Shown piece after piece: positions 29,045 through 37,843 of a stretch of 64,000 bases of DNA. Source of the DNA: a bacterium. Its GTDB lineage: Bacteria; Bdellovibrionota_B; Oligoflexia; Silvanigrellales; Silvanigrellaceae. The stretch lies in assembly GCA_009918675.1 (NCBI GenBank), contig RGDM01000014.1, positions 1 to 64,000 on the forward strand, read 5' to 3'. Every line of letters begins with the position of its first letter. Within the stretch, counting starts at the first letter, position 1. The notes under the pieces were generated by a model. The model worked only from the letters and a program-made list of their open reading frames with translations. It ran no database searches and had not been told where the DNA came from. The position numbers were made by a program, and so were the translations under genes.

Positions 29045-29076
29045 GCACTAGCCTAGAGTCATTGAGTCGACACAGA

Positions 29077-29904
29077 ATGAGGATTAAGATTTTGTTTGCA
29101 TGGAGAAAAAATCTAAAATTAATCTGCTTTTTTTGCGTCTCCTTTTCCAATCACAACGCGCTTGCTCTCGACACGGAAATCTAAGTTGAGGGGCATATTG
29201 GAACAGAAAACTACACAGCAAGAACTTCGGTAAAAAGCAACAACAGTACTGGCGTGAACGAGGTCTCTGCAGAGCTTAAAAATTTAGATAGTTTATTGAT
29301 CTTCGGACCACGCCTCGATGGAAGATTTCTGTTTATGCCATCTCGAGCGTTACACATTTCAGCTGGCGCTGGTTTCAGTTTGGATTTCGGTTCCACAAGC
29401 GCAACTCTTCCAGCTAGCAAAATTGACTACAGCCTCAGTCGTTTTGCAATGGAACCGAATGCTCGGGTATTGTATATGCTCAGCCCCAAATTCGCAGTGG
29501 GTGCGGGTCTTGGCTACTTTTTTACCCTGACTGGAAGCGGTGAGACCACAGTGACCAGCGAAGCGGCCACTGCCAAAGTCAAACTCGATATCAAGAGCAA
29601 CAGTGGTTTACGCATCCGCGCCACAGGGGCAATGCTCCTGAGTGGCAGCAACCGGCCACAAATTCTTGCAAGCTATCAACTCACGACTGCAGGTTCTAGT
29701 CAAATGGACAAGTCTGAGAACATCGCTGATCTTTCCGGACATTCATTTTTGCTCAGTTACGTTTATCCAATCGTAAGCCGCAAAGCATCGCAAAGCGAAA
29801 ATGAAGAGGGCGATAATTCCGATAGCGACATGTCGCAGCGTCGTGGCAGAAATCCCTACAACAAATCAGGCAGAAAAAATCAACGCAATCCGCAACAACG
29901 CTAA
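29077..29904 (+). pseudogene. Outer-membrane barrel-like protein interrupted by an in-frame TAA
   Basis: An ATG at 29077 starts a signal peptide (hydrophobic 14-24, ending NALA-LDTEI) that stops at TAA 29182-29184, codon 36. The same frame continues without a break for 240 codons to 29904. After the stop the sequence reads as an outer-membrane barrel: VEGHIGTENY, LHISAGAGFSLDFG, FAVGAGLGYFFTLTG and HSFLLSYVYPIV, ending in a charged Asn/Arg/Gln tail. No start near 29254 would provide a signal. A glutamine codon (CAA) mutated to TAA is the simplest cause. The same lesion type occurs at 15373. Confidence 0.65.
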
Positions 29905-29932
29905 CGTAATCCGACCCTTTAAATGAACTATT

Positions 29933-31381
29933 TCAGCCGCAAGAGTGAGCCGATGTTGAAAGACAAACATCTAAGTAGAACTTGCACACACCAGGCACGC
30001 GCGGGAACGGAATCACATCGCGAACGTTACCCATACCCGTGATCCAGACCAACAGGCGCTCCAAACCCAAACCAAAACCACTGTGCGGCACACCACCGAA
30101 GCGACGCAGATCGAGATACCACTCAAGATGCTCAGGTGAGAGTCCCTTGGATTTCATTTTTTCCACGAGAACGTCATAGCGATCTTCGCGCTGACTTCCT
30201 CCAATCACCTCGCCAATTCCAGGCATCAAAAGATCCATGGCGCGCACGGTTTTGCCATCGTCGTTTTGGTACATGTAGAAAGCTTTGAGGCTGGAAGGAT
30301 AGTTATACACGATGGTCGGTGCCTTAAAGTGCTCTTCACACAAGAACCGCTCGTGTTCACTCTTGAGATCTTCGCCCCAGGCAACAGGATACTCGAAGGT
30401 ACGGCCACAGGCTTTGAGAATATCTACCGCTTCCGTGTAGGTGACACGAACAAATGGCCGTTCGAGAGCCATTTTGAGATATTCACGTGTCTCAACGCCA
30501 TTCTTGGCAATAATATTTTCCAGGTCGTCGCTGCAGTTGTCGAGAACATCTTTGACAACGTAACGAATCATGTCTTGAGCCAGCTGCATGTTGTCTTCAA
30601 TCTCAAAAAAAGCCATCTCTGGCTCAATCATCCAAAACTCAGACAAATGCCGGCTTGTATTAGAGTTCTCAGCACGGAATGTTGGCCCAAATGTATAGAC
30701 TTTCCCCATTCCCAGGGCGAGCGCTTCAGCTTCCAGCTGCCCGGTCACGCACAGCATTGCTTGCGCGCCAAAGAAGTCTTTTGAATAGTCGACAGCACCT
30801 GCTGGAGTGCGCGGAAGCTGATTCAGAGGCAGGGTTGTGACCTGAAACGTTTCACCCGCACCTTCCGCATCCGAGGTGGTCAGCAGAGGTGCGTGGATGT
30901 AGTAGAAGCCATTGTCAGAGAAAAACCGGTGAATCGCTTGGCTCACCCGAGCACGAATCCGAAAAACTCCACCGAAGGTTGCGGTACGGCCGCGCATGTG
31001 TGCCACATCACGCAGGTATTCATAGGACATGTCCTTTTTCTGCAACGGGTATGTTTCCGGGTCAGCAAAACCGTAGACCTTCACTGCAGAGGCTTGAATC
31101 TCGAACTTTTGTCCTTGACCAGGCGAGGCAACCAGTTGGCCTTGAATCCGCACGGACGCGCCTGTCGTCAGATGGAGAATTTCAGCTTCATAGTTAGGCA
31201 AAGCAGCGTCGACAATCACTTGAATCGAGCGCCCACTGGAGCCATCATTCACTTCTAAAAACGAGAACTTTTTTGAGCCCCTTCGGGTGCGAACCCAGCC
31301 AGCGATTGTCACCTGACCCAAGGGCATGCGATCGGCCAAGATGTCTGCGATTGAAGTGAGTGACTGTCGAGTGGTCAACAT
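29933..31381 (-). CDS. asnS: Asparaginyl-tRNA synthetase
   Basis: This is a class IIb aminoacyl-tRNA synthetase. The ATG at 31381 (AGGA upstream) gives 482 residues. The OB-fold anticodon domain (about 20-110) contains VTIAGWVRTRRGSKKFSFLEV. The catalytic domain has motif 2 (FGPTFRAENSNTSRHLSEF), EPEMAFFE and motif 3 (GFGLGLERLLVWITG). The Asn-specific pattern GAGETFQVTT is present. The C-terminus extends about 12 residues beyond the usual end (VCKFYLDVCL). It is divergent from uvrB with 83 bp between the starts. Confidence 0.96.
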   Translation of the reverse strand: MLTTRQSLTSIADILADRMPLGQVTIAGWVRTRRGSKKFSFLEVNDGSSGRSIQVIVDAALPNYEAEILHLTTGASVRIQGQLVASPGQGQKFEIQASAVKVYGFADPETYPLQKKDMSYEYLRDVAHMRGRTATFGGVFRIRARVSQAIHRFFSDNGFYYIHAPLLTTSDAEGAGETFQVTTLPLNQLPRTPAGAVDYSKDFFGAQAMLCVTGQLEAEALALGMGKVYTFGPTFRAENSNTSRHLSEFWMIEPEMAFFEIEDNMQLAQDMIRYVVKDVLDNCSDDLENIIAKNGVETREYLKMALERPFVRVTYTEAVDILKACGRTFEYPVAWGEDLKSEHERFLCEEHFKAPTIVYNYPSSLKAFYMYQNDDGKTVRAMDLLMPGIGEVIGGSQREDRYDVLVEKMKSKGLSPEHLEWYLDLRRFGGVPHSGFGLGLERLLVWITGMGNVRDVIPFPRVPGVCKFYLDVCLSTSAHSCG

Positions 31382-31464
31382 GACTGAAAATCCTTTGTCC
31401 GGAGTAAGTCTTATGCTACGCCTGAAAGCGTTAATGTGGCACACACACCGGCAGAGTTCAACCA

Positions 31465-33549
31465 ATGCACGATGACACAAACGAGCGCCCCGATCGCTTC
31501 ATAAAGTCTTGGGAACTCGAACCCATGGGCGACCAGCCGCAGGCTATCGAAAGCCTGGTGGAGGGCGTTGAAGCAGGCATCAGCGAACAAATCCTCCTTG
31601 GCGTCACCGGCTCTGGAAAAACCTTCACCATCGCAAATGTCATTGAGCAAACCCAGCGCCCAACACTCATTCTCGCCCACAACAAAACCTTAGCTGCCCA
31701 ACTGTTCCAAGAATTTAAGACATTGTTTCCGCAGAACGCGGTTGAATATTTCATCAGCTACTACGACTACTATCAACCCGAGGCTTATGTTCCGAGCACC
31801 GATACTTTTATCGACAAAGTCGCGACTATCAACGAAGACATCGACAAAATGCGCCACTCGGCGACCCGCGCATTGCTTGAACGTTCCGACGTCATCATCG
31901 TTTCAAGTGTCAGTTGTATTTACGGCCTGGGTGATCCGGAAGCCTATTTGAAAGCCATGGTGATGGTCGAAGAAGGCGCGCGCATAGGTCGCGACGAACT
32001 TCTCGCCCATCTTGTCAGCATCCAATATACGCGCAATGACATCAGTCTCGAACGCGGCAAGTTTCGTGTGCGCGGCGATGTTGTCGAAATTATCCCGAGC
32101 CACGAACGCGACAAAGCGCTGCGCATTTCATTCTTTGGCAAGAAAATTGAAAAGCTGCAGTGGATTGATGCACTGCGTGGAAGTGTGATCGAGCGAGTGA
32201 AACGCTGCGCCATTTATCCCGGCACTCACCATGTCACCGACAAAGAACAGCTCAATGACATTATTGAACGCATTTCTCTTGATCTCATCGAGCGTATGGA
32301 ATGGTTCCGTATGAACGGCATGATGGTTGAAGCGCATCGAATTGAGCAGCGGGTTTTGCACGACCTCGAGATGATGCGTGAGGTCGGTTACTGCCAAGGA
32401 GTCGAAAACTACAGTCGGTATCTCGATGACCGTCAACCTGGTGAGCCCCCTTCGACTCTCCTCGATTACTTTCCAGATGATTTTCTGCTCGTGATCGATG
32501 AAAGTCATGTCACGATTCCACAGATAGGTGGCATGTACCGCGGCGACCGTGCGCGCAAAGAAGTTCTTGTTGAACATGGTTTTCGTTTACCTGCGGCGCT
32601 CGACAACCGACCGCTCAATTTTGATGAATTTTTGGCTCGCATGGGGCAAACCATCTACGTTTCGGCAACACCTGGAAAATTCGAACTCGACCGCTGCAAT
32701 TACAAATCAGTTCAACAAATCATTCGCCCGACGGGGCTTGTCGACCCCATCGTTGAGGTTCGTCCTGCTCAACATCAGGTCGATGACCTGCTCGGAGAAA
32801 TCCGCAAGACAATTGAAAACAAAGGCCGCGTTCTGGTCACAACCCTGACAAAAAAGATGTCCGAAGATCTGACCAACTATTACAAAGATCTTGGCATTCG
32901 CATCCGTTATCTTCACTCGGACATCGACTCGATAGAGCGGGTCGAAATACTCCGCGATCTGCGTATTGGCCTCTACGACGTGCTGGTTGGCATCAATCTG
33001 CTGCGCGAAGGTTTGGACTTACCGGAAGTTCAATTGGTTGGAATTTTGGATGCCGACAAAGAAGGGTTCCTCCGTTCGCGCACAAGCCTCATCCAGACCG
33101 TCGGACGCGCCGCGCGAAATGCAGAAGGACGAGTGATTCTTTACGCCGACAAAACAACCGACAGCATCACTGCGACGTTGAATGAAACGAGTCGACGCCG
33201 TGAGTTGCAGATGAAATATAATCAAGAAAACGGCATTACGCCGCAGACGATTATTAAAAAAATACCCGAACAATTGCGTAAAATTTATAATCTCGACAGT
33301 ACCCCTGATGAAGATGATCTGGAACTCAAAATTGAACGCGCCCTTGATGGCATCGACGATCGCTCCGTTCTAACCAACCCAAGAAAACTTGAGCGCGAGG
33401 TCAAGCGGCTGACAAAGCAGATGCAACGTGCGTCTCAACAATTGGAGTTTGAAGAAGCTGCGGCACTGCGCGATCAAATCAATCTGCTCAAAGACGTCGC
33501 TTTGCAGGTCAGCAAGGCAGCAGGAGAATTGCTCAGCAGTGAGTCTTGA
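31465..33549 (+). CDS. uvrB: Excinuclease ABC subunit B
   Basis: UvrB is the damage-verifying helicase-like subunit of nucleotide excision repair. The 694-residue product shows Walker A GVTGSGKT (46-53), the beta-hairpin YYDYYQPEAYVPSTDTFIDK, DEAD-like VIDESHVTIPQ, VSATPGKFE, the motif VI region SLIQTVGRAARN, and a C-terminal UVR coiled-coil (LEFEEAAALRDQI) that contacts UvrC. Length and order are canonical. It overlaps truA by 11 bp. Confidence 0.97.
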   Translation: MHDDTNERPDRFIKSWELEPMGDQPQAIESLVEGVEAGISEQILLGVTGSGKTFTIANVIEQTQRPTLILAHNKTLAAQLFQEFKTLFPQNAVEYFISYYDYYQPEAYVPSTDTFIDKVATINEDIDKMRHSATRALLERSDVIIVSSVSCIYGLGDPEAYLKAMVMVEEGARIGRDELLAHLVSIQYTRNDISLERGKFRVRGDVVEIIPSHERDKALRISFFGKKIEKLQWIDALRGSVIERVKRCAIYPGTHHVTDKEQLNDIIERISLDLIERMEWFRMNGMMVEAHRIEQRVLHDLEMMREVGYCQGVENYSRYLDDRQPGEPPSTLLDYFPDDFLLVIDESHVTIPQIGGMYRGDRARKEVLVEHGFRLPAALDNRPLNFDEFLARMGQTIYVSATPGKFELDRCNYKSVQQIIRPTGLVDPIVEVRPAQHQVDDLLGEIRKTIENKGRVLVTTLTKKMSEDLTNYYKDLGIRIRYLHSDIDSIERVEILRDLRIGLYDVLVGINLLREGLDLPEVQLVGILDADKEGFLRSRTSLIQTVGRAARNAEGRVILYADKTTDSITATLNETSRRRELQMKYNQENGITPQTIIKKIPEQLRKIYNLDSTPDEDDLELKIERALDGIDDRSVLTNPRKLEREVKRLTKQMQRASQQLEFEEAAALRDQINLLKDVALQVSKAAGELLSSES

Positions 33550-34426
33550 AACCCAAAACAACTTTATTGAACGGATTGAAACAGAAAAAGGTGTGCGCTT
33601 CAAAGCCTTGCCTGGTGTGCGAAATTTATGTCTCGAGATCTCGTACCGCGGTGAAGGCTTTATGGGTTATCAAAGCCAGCCGCATGGAGTCACTGTTCAA
33701 GACACCCTCAGCAAAGCCTGGCAGATTCTAACTCAAGAAACGAGCACCCTTTACGGCTGCTCCCGTCTCGATGCCGGGGTTCATGCGAACCAGTTTTTCG
33801 TGAATCTTTACACACGCTGTTCGCGTCCAATGGAAGACATTTCTCGCGCCTTGAATGGCATTCTTCGCACTCATTTAAACGTCGCTATTTCTATTTATCA
33901 AATTCGCGAGGTCGGCGCCGATTTCAACGCTCGGTTCGACACTCTCGGGAAGCACTATCGCTATCGCGTTTGGTATGGTCGCGGTCATCACGCACAATTA
34001 ACGCCCGCCTCGTGGGCGGTCCGCAGTCGAGAATTCAATGCAGCGCTTCTTTCAGAGGTGCTGCAAGATGTGGTTGGCGAGCACGATTTCTCGGCTTTTC
34101 GCGCCGCCGATTGTACTGCGAAATCAACCGTTCGGAAAATCGAACGCATTGATGTCTGGGCGCATCCTCTCGTCCCGGAAGCAATGGTGCTTGATGTTTG
34201 GGGCGAAGGTTTTCTCAAAAACATGGTTCGCAATATCGCTGGCACGGCTGTCGACATTGCAGTCGGCAAACTTTGCCGAGAGACCATGAGCGCGGCACTG
34301 GAACACGGGATTCGCAGCAAAATTGGCCAGTGTGCCCCTGCTCATGCGCTCACCTTGCAACGCGTTTTTTATGCTCAAGAACAATGGCAAGCCGCCCTCA
34401 CCGAGACTTCGCACAGGTCTCTCTGA
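33539..34426 (+). CDS. truA: tRNA pseudouridine(38-40) synthase
   Basis: TruA converts uridines 38-40 of the tRNA anticodon stem to pseudouridine. The GTG at 33539 lies inside the end of uvrB and gives 295 residues. This start is inferred from the family, and the ribosome site (GGAG, about 15 bases upstream) is distant. The catalytic aspartate is in YGCSRLDAGVHANQF. ISYRGEGFMGYQSQP, ARFDTLGKHYRYRV and GEGFLKNMVRNIAGT are further motifs. The N-terminal 25 residues before LCLEISYRGEG are longer than average. Confidence 0.93.
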   Translation: MSLETQNNFIERIETEKGVRFKALPGVRNLCLEISYRGEGFMGYQSQPHGVTVQDTLSKAWQILTQETSTLYGCSRLDAGVHANQFFVNLYTRCSRPMEDISRALNGILRTHLNVAISIYQIREVGADFNARFDTLGKHYRYRVWYGRGHHAQLTPASWAVRSREFNAALLSEVLQDVVGEHDFSAFRAADCTAKSTVRKIERIDVWAHPLVPEAMVLDVWGEGFLKNMVRNIAGTAVDIAVGKLCRETMSAALEHGIRSKIGQCAPAHALTLQRVFYAQEQWQAALTETSHRSL

Positions 34427-34525
34427 ACGTTCCTCTCAAGCCTTTGACATGTAACTCTCCAGAAAAGGTTTTTCAGCCGCAAGGGTGGTACCTTTGTAAC
34501 AAGAGAGATCTTGGGGGAAAAGTTC

Positions 34526-35089
34526 ATGAGTTTGCGTTCCCGTTGGCTGACGCGCTGGACTGTCGCAGGGTGCCTACTTGCGCCACTACAAACCCACGCA
34601 CAACAATTTTCGAACTACACTCTTGTCAATCCGCCGATGCCGACAAAGCGCTATGGAATGGCAGGGTGCGGTTTAGGTTCAATTCTTTTACCCAACGGTC
34701 CACACGTGCTGACATCGATCATCAACGGCTTAGGTTGGAACCAAGTCTTCGTCATTTCCAGCGGCACATCAAACTGCCAGTCTGATCCAACCCGGCAAGC
34801 GTTTCTCGATCAAGAACACTTTATGAAAACCAACTACCGTGAAATTGTTCGCGAGGCTGCGCAAGGAGATGGAGAGACTTTGAAAGCCCTTGCAAGCACG
34901 CTTGGCTGCAGTGCTTCAGCACAAAATAATTTTGCAAAATTCACGCAAAAAAACCATCAAGTGATTTTCTCTAAGCCTGGCGCACTCGCTGCTTTACAAA
35001 CGCTCAAGGGCGGAATGAGCCATGAGGACTCTTTGCGCAACTCGTGCAGATATGCAGCAGTACAAACTGACCACGCTGCAACAGAGTGA
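34526..35089 (+). CDS. DUF3015-family secreted protein (first of a tandem pair)
   Basis: The ATG at 34526 (GGGGG about nine bases upstream) gives 187 residues with a signal peptide ending QTHAQ. The domain shows YGMAGCGLGSILL, the central ISSGTSNCQ and a C-terminal helical half with RDxA-like REAAQGDGETLKALASTLGC. These are the signatures of DUF3015, a family of unknown role common in deltaproteobacteria-like genomes. The four cysteines are probably paired. The next gene is a paralogue starting 13 bp later. Confidence 0.85.
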   Translation: MSLRSRWLTRWTVAGCLLAPLQTHAQQFSNYTLVNPPMPTKRYGMAGCGLGSILLPNGPHVLTSIINGLGWNQVFVISSGTSNCQSDPTRQAFLDQEHFMKTNYREIVREAAQGDGETLKALASTLGCSASAQNNFAKFTQKNHQVIFSKPGALAALQTLKGGMSHEDSLRNSCRYAAVQTDHAATE

Positions 35090-35102
35090 GGAGAACTGGA
35101 AG

Positions 35103-36227
35103 ATGCGCAATTTGAATTCTTTCTCCAACCCCTACTGGTCGCTTGCATTGGTTGCCGCACTTTCATCGACGCAAATTGCACAGGCAGGAGTGCGCCACAG
35201 CCGCTCGGTTGGCGGTACTGGCCAACCCATTCCAAAGGTGGATGAGCGCAGCACAGGCGGATATGATCCCAACTTGAATCAAGGCATTCCTATTCAAGTG
35301 CCAAGCCAAACACCCATTCAAGTTCCATCTCAAGGTGGCGCACAAGGACAACCTCAACAACCGGTTTATCAGTTACCCGCGCAGGCGCCAATTCCTGTTG
35401 CAGTTCCGCCGCCCATGCCCGTGCAAGTTCCACAACCAATGCTGAATGGAAACAACGAAAACACGCAGATTCCCGTTCAACTTCCTGCAAACACATCATC
35501 GCCGGTTGCAGCTCCCGTGCCTGTCCCCGCAGGCGCACCCGTGCCGGTGGCAGCACCTGTGCCCGTGAGTGAACCTTCAGCAGTGAATTCAGCACCTGTG
35601 CCCGTGAGTGCACCTCCATCAGTGAATTCAGCACCTGTGCCCGTGGCCGTGCCAGCAGGAACAAACGGCAACCAAACACAAGCCGGATCTCCTATTGTCG
35701 CGCCTGTTCAACAAAGCACACAACCCCTTCCTGTCCAGGGGCAACCCACTCTTCCGCCTGCACCACCTTCAACTTCGGTGGGTGATCGCTACATGCTGCC
35801 AAGCTATGGCATGGCCGGATGTGGTTTGGGATCGATGATTTTCTCCGGCAACCAACGCTCAGAACAATGGCTTGCCGCAATCACGAATGACGGATTCATT
35901 CCACAATCCGCTGTCATCTCAACTGGCACTTCAAACTGCGTCGATGTCGACGAAGAGCAAGCACAAGCAGAACAAGAAATTTTCATCGACAGCAACTTCC
36001 ACACTCTGCGCTTAGATGCCGCGCGTGGCGATGGAGAAAGTCTTCGTGCCTATGCGGATCTCATGGGCTGCCAAAAAGAAGGTTTATACGACACGTTTGC
36101 CGCAGTGAGTCAGGGCCAACATTCCTTTATTTTTTCCGACAGCCAACCACAAAGTATTGCAGAACGCTTTCGTGATGCTCTTAAACGTTCACGTGCGCTA
36201 AAAACTCGGTGCGAGCGCCTTTACTAA
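35103..36227 (+). CDS. DUF3015-family secreted protein with a long Pro/Val repeat linker
   Basis: The ATG at 35103 (GAGGAG upstream) gives 374 residues. After a signal peptide ending AQA come about 190 residues of low-complexity sequence rich in P, V, Q and A (APVPV, IQVPSQ), then a DUF3015 domain (about 230-374). That domain has YGMAGCGLGSMIF, ISTGTSNCVDVD, RGDGESLRAYADLMGC and a final TRCERLY. It is a paralogue of the preceding gene, with the linker as the main difference. The linker could span the peptidoglycan or act as an extended stalk. It overlaps nnr by one base (TAATG). Confidence 0.85.
   Translation: MRNLNSFSNPYWSLALVAALSSTQIAQAGVRHSRSVGGTGQPIPKVDERSTGGYDPNLNQGIPIQVPSQTPIQVPSQGGAQGQPQQPVYQLPAQAPIPVAVPPPMPVQVPQPMLNGNNENTQIPVQLPANTSSPVAAPVPVPAGAPVPVAAPVPVSEPSAVNSAPVPVSAPPSVNSAPVPVAVPAGTNGNQTQAGSPIVAPVQQSTQPLPVQGQPTLPPAPPSTSVGDRYMLPSYGMAGCGLGSMIFSGNQRSEQWLAAITNDGFIPQSAVISTGTSNCVDVDEEQAQAEQEIFIDSNFHTLRLDAARGDGESLRAYADLMGCQKEGLYDTFAAVSQGQHSFIFSDSQPQSIAERFRDALKRSRALKTRCERLY
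35553..35645 (+). repeat. 39-bp coding tandem repeat in the Pro/Val linker
   Basis: GCACCTGTGCCCGTG recurs at 35553, 35592 and 35631 with a 39-bp period, encoding APVPV plus eight variable residues. The two full units are nearly identical at the DNA level, so slippage or recombination could change linker length. Confidence 0.8.
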
Positions 36228-37843
36228 TGAGCCGCCTGATCCTCTCTGCGCACAACATGGCAGCCCTCGAAAATGCCGCGTTTGCGCAAGGTGAGCAGAT
36301 TGCGACTCTCATGGAAAAGGCAGTCGTTGGCTGCGCCAATTGGCTGGAGAAGAATTACGGCAAGAGCCAATTCCCGGTTGTCGGTTTGCTGGTAGGAAGC
36401 GGGCACAATGGCGGCGATGCGCTTGGAATTGGCCGTGAACTTTGCAAAGAGGGCCGCCAGGTCAGAGCTTTAATGGCCAGCGCAAAAGAGGCTCTCAAAC
36501 CCCTCACTCGTTCCGCACTTGACGATTTTGAAGCTCACGGTGGGACAGTCTTCTATTGCTCCGCGGATACGCGCAACAACAGTCTGCAACCATCGATACC
36601 CACTGAAAAGCAATTGCAAGTTTGTGATCTTTGGCTCGATGGTCTGCAAGGATTTGGTCTCAACCGCGCGCTCTCTGGCACGCATGCGCAATTGGTTGCA
36701 TTTTTAAATCAGACAAAAAAACCTGTTGTCGCGCTTGATCTTCCCAGTGGTTTGCACAGTGATTTCGGAGTCATTGGCGAAGAATTTATACGCGCAACAA
36801 CCACTCTTGCGCTTGGAGCATTCAAACCCGTCCACTTCGATGAAAACGCACTTCAGGCAATAGGCAACTTGAATTTAATCGATCTCGATTTGGAGAAATT
36901 CCGCGAGCAGATCTCCGCGCCAGATTGGACATCGCTGGTGGGAAGCGATCTGCCCGTGCTCTTTGAAGAGATGCGGAGAACGCCCTCTGCGCATAAATAT
37001 AAAAACGGAAAGCTGCTTGTGATTGGCGGCTCAACACTGTTTCCCGGAGCGGGAATCCTCACCTGTTTGGGAGCGGGAATCTCGGGTGTTGGAATGATCC
37101 ATGCCTGGGTTCCTGCTGAGGCCCGCACGCCACTGCTTACGGCGATGCCTGAAATCATTTTCGAAGATCATCTGCCAGCATTGGATCATTTCACCGCCAT
37201 TGTTCTTGGCCCTGGTTGGGTTCCAGGAAACCTGGACGTTTACCGACGTGTTGTTGACCATGTGCGCAACTCAACTCACTGCGGTCTTGTGCTCGATGCG
37301 GGCGCTTTCTCTTTTTTAGAAGCAGATCTTTCTGCCGGAGAAATGCTCTGTGAACGCATCGTCATGACTCCCCACTTAGGCGAATTCGCTCGCTTGTTTC
37401 CAGAGCCGTATGCACGCATGCAGCACAGCACCTTCGATCTCAAGATCAACCGGCTTGAAGCTGCAAGTTGGGCGGCGCAAGCATCTGGAGCAGTTGTCCT
37501 GTTCAAAGGCGCTCGCACCTGTATTGCTGAACCCTCTCAAGCTGCCTCCTGCGCAGCAATCGCAAATTCATCTCCGCTTCTTGCACATGCGGGACATGGT
37601 GATGTTTTGGCCGGACTGCTGGGTGGTTTGCTTGCCGCAATGCACGCAAGGGCAGCTCAATCGCATCATGCAACCCAAGAGAAACAACTGAACCCGGCGC
37701 AAAAAACAAAAAAGGCTGCCTGTTTGGCAGCCCTTTTACAAGCACAAACGGCCCTGTGGTTCAGTGCGCAGAATCCTGCTGCACTGACTCTGCCACCAGG
37801 CGAACTTGTCCGCCTGCTGCCGCACCTTCCACACCAGTGGTAA
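36227..37843 (+). CDS. nnr: Bifunctional NAD(P)H-hydrate epimerase/dehydratase
   Basis: This enzyme repairs hydrated NADH/NADPH. The 538-residue protein has the YjeF_N epimerase domain (1-225: VGSGHNGGDALG, ALDLPSGLHSDFG) and the dehydratase domain (about 245-538: VIGGSTLFPGAG, VLGPGWVPG, MTPHLGEFARL, LFKGARTCI, AGHGDVLAGLLGG). Some usually conserved residues differ: GHNGGDA instead of GNNGGDG, DAGAF instead of DADAL, and GHGD instead of GSGD or GTGD. The last 28 codons overlap the end of lon on the other strand, and the lon terminator lies within its coding sequence. TAATG coupling to the DUF3015 gene is likely. Confidence 0.92.
   Translation: MSRLILSAHNMAALENAAFAQGEQIATLMEKAVVGCANWLEKNYGKSQFPVVGLLVGSGHNGGDALGIGRELCKEGRQVRALMASAKEALKPLTRSALDDFEAHGGTVFYCSADTRNNSLQPSIPTEKQLQVCDLWLDGLQGFGLNRALSGTHAQLVAFLNQTKKPVVALDLPSGLHSDFGVIGEEFIRATTTLALGAFKPVHFDENALQAIGNLNLIDLDLEKFREQISAPDWTSLVGSDLPVLFEEMRRTPSAHKYKNGKLLVIGGSTLFPGAGILTCLGAGISGVGMIHAWVPAEARTPLLTAMPEIIFEDHLPALDHFTAIVLGPGWVPGNLDVYRRVVDHVRNSTHCGLVLDAGAFSFLEADLSAGEMLCERIVMTPHLGEFARLFPEPYARMQHSTFDLKINRLEAASWAAQASGAVVLFKGARTCIAEPSQAASCAAIANSSPLLAHAGHGDVLAGLLGGLLAAMHARAAQSHHATQEKQLNPAQKTKKAACLAALLQAQTALWFSAQNPAALTLPPGELVRLLPHLPHQW
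37701..37736 (-). terminator. lon terminator located inside the nnr coding sequence
   Basis: GGCTGCC (37714-37720), loop TGTTT, GGCAGCC (37726-37732). On the minus strand the stem is followed by TTTTTTGTTTTTT, a textbook terminator 25 bp beyond the lon stop. On the plus strand the same bases encode KKAACLAA of Nnr, with only a short CTTTT tail. Confidence 0.85.

Noticed and set aside
34198..34785. 195-codon frame spanning the truA end and the first DUF3015 gene
   Set aside because: Overlaps two well-supported genes in another frame and has no family features.
35553..35645. CRISPR-like array
   Set aside because: The repeats are in frame, encode a PV-rich linker and lack unique spacers.
35290..35679. 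129-codon minus-strand frame in the PV repeats
   Set aside because: An open frame produced by the repeat composition; no start signal.
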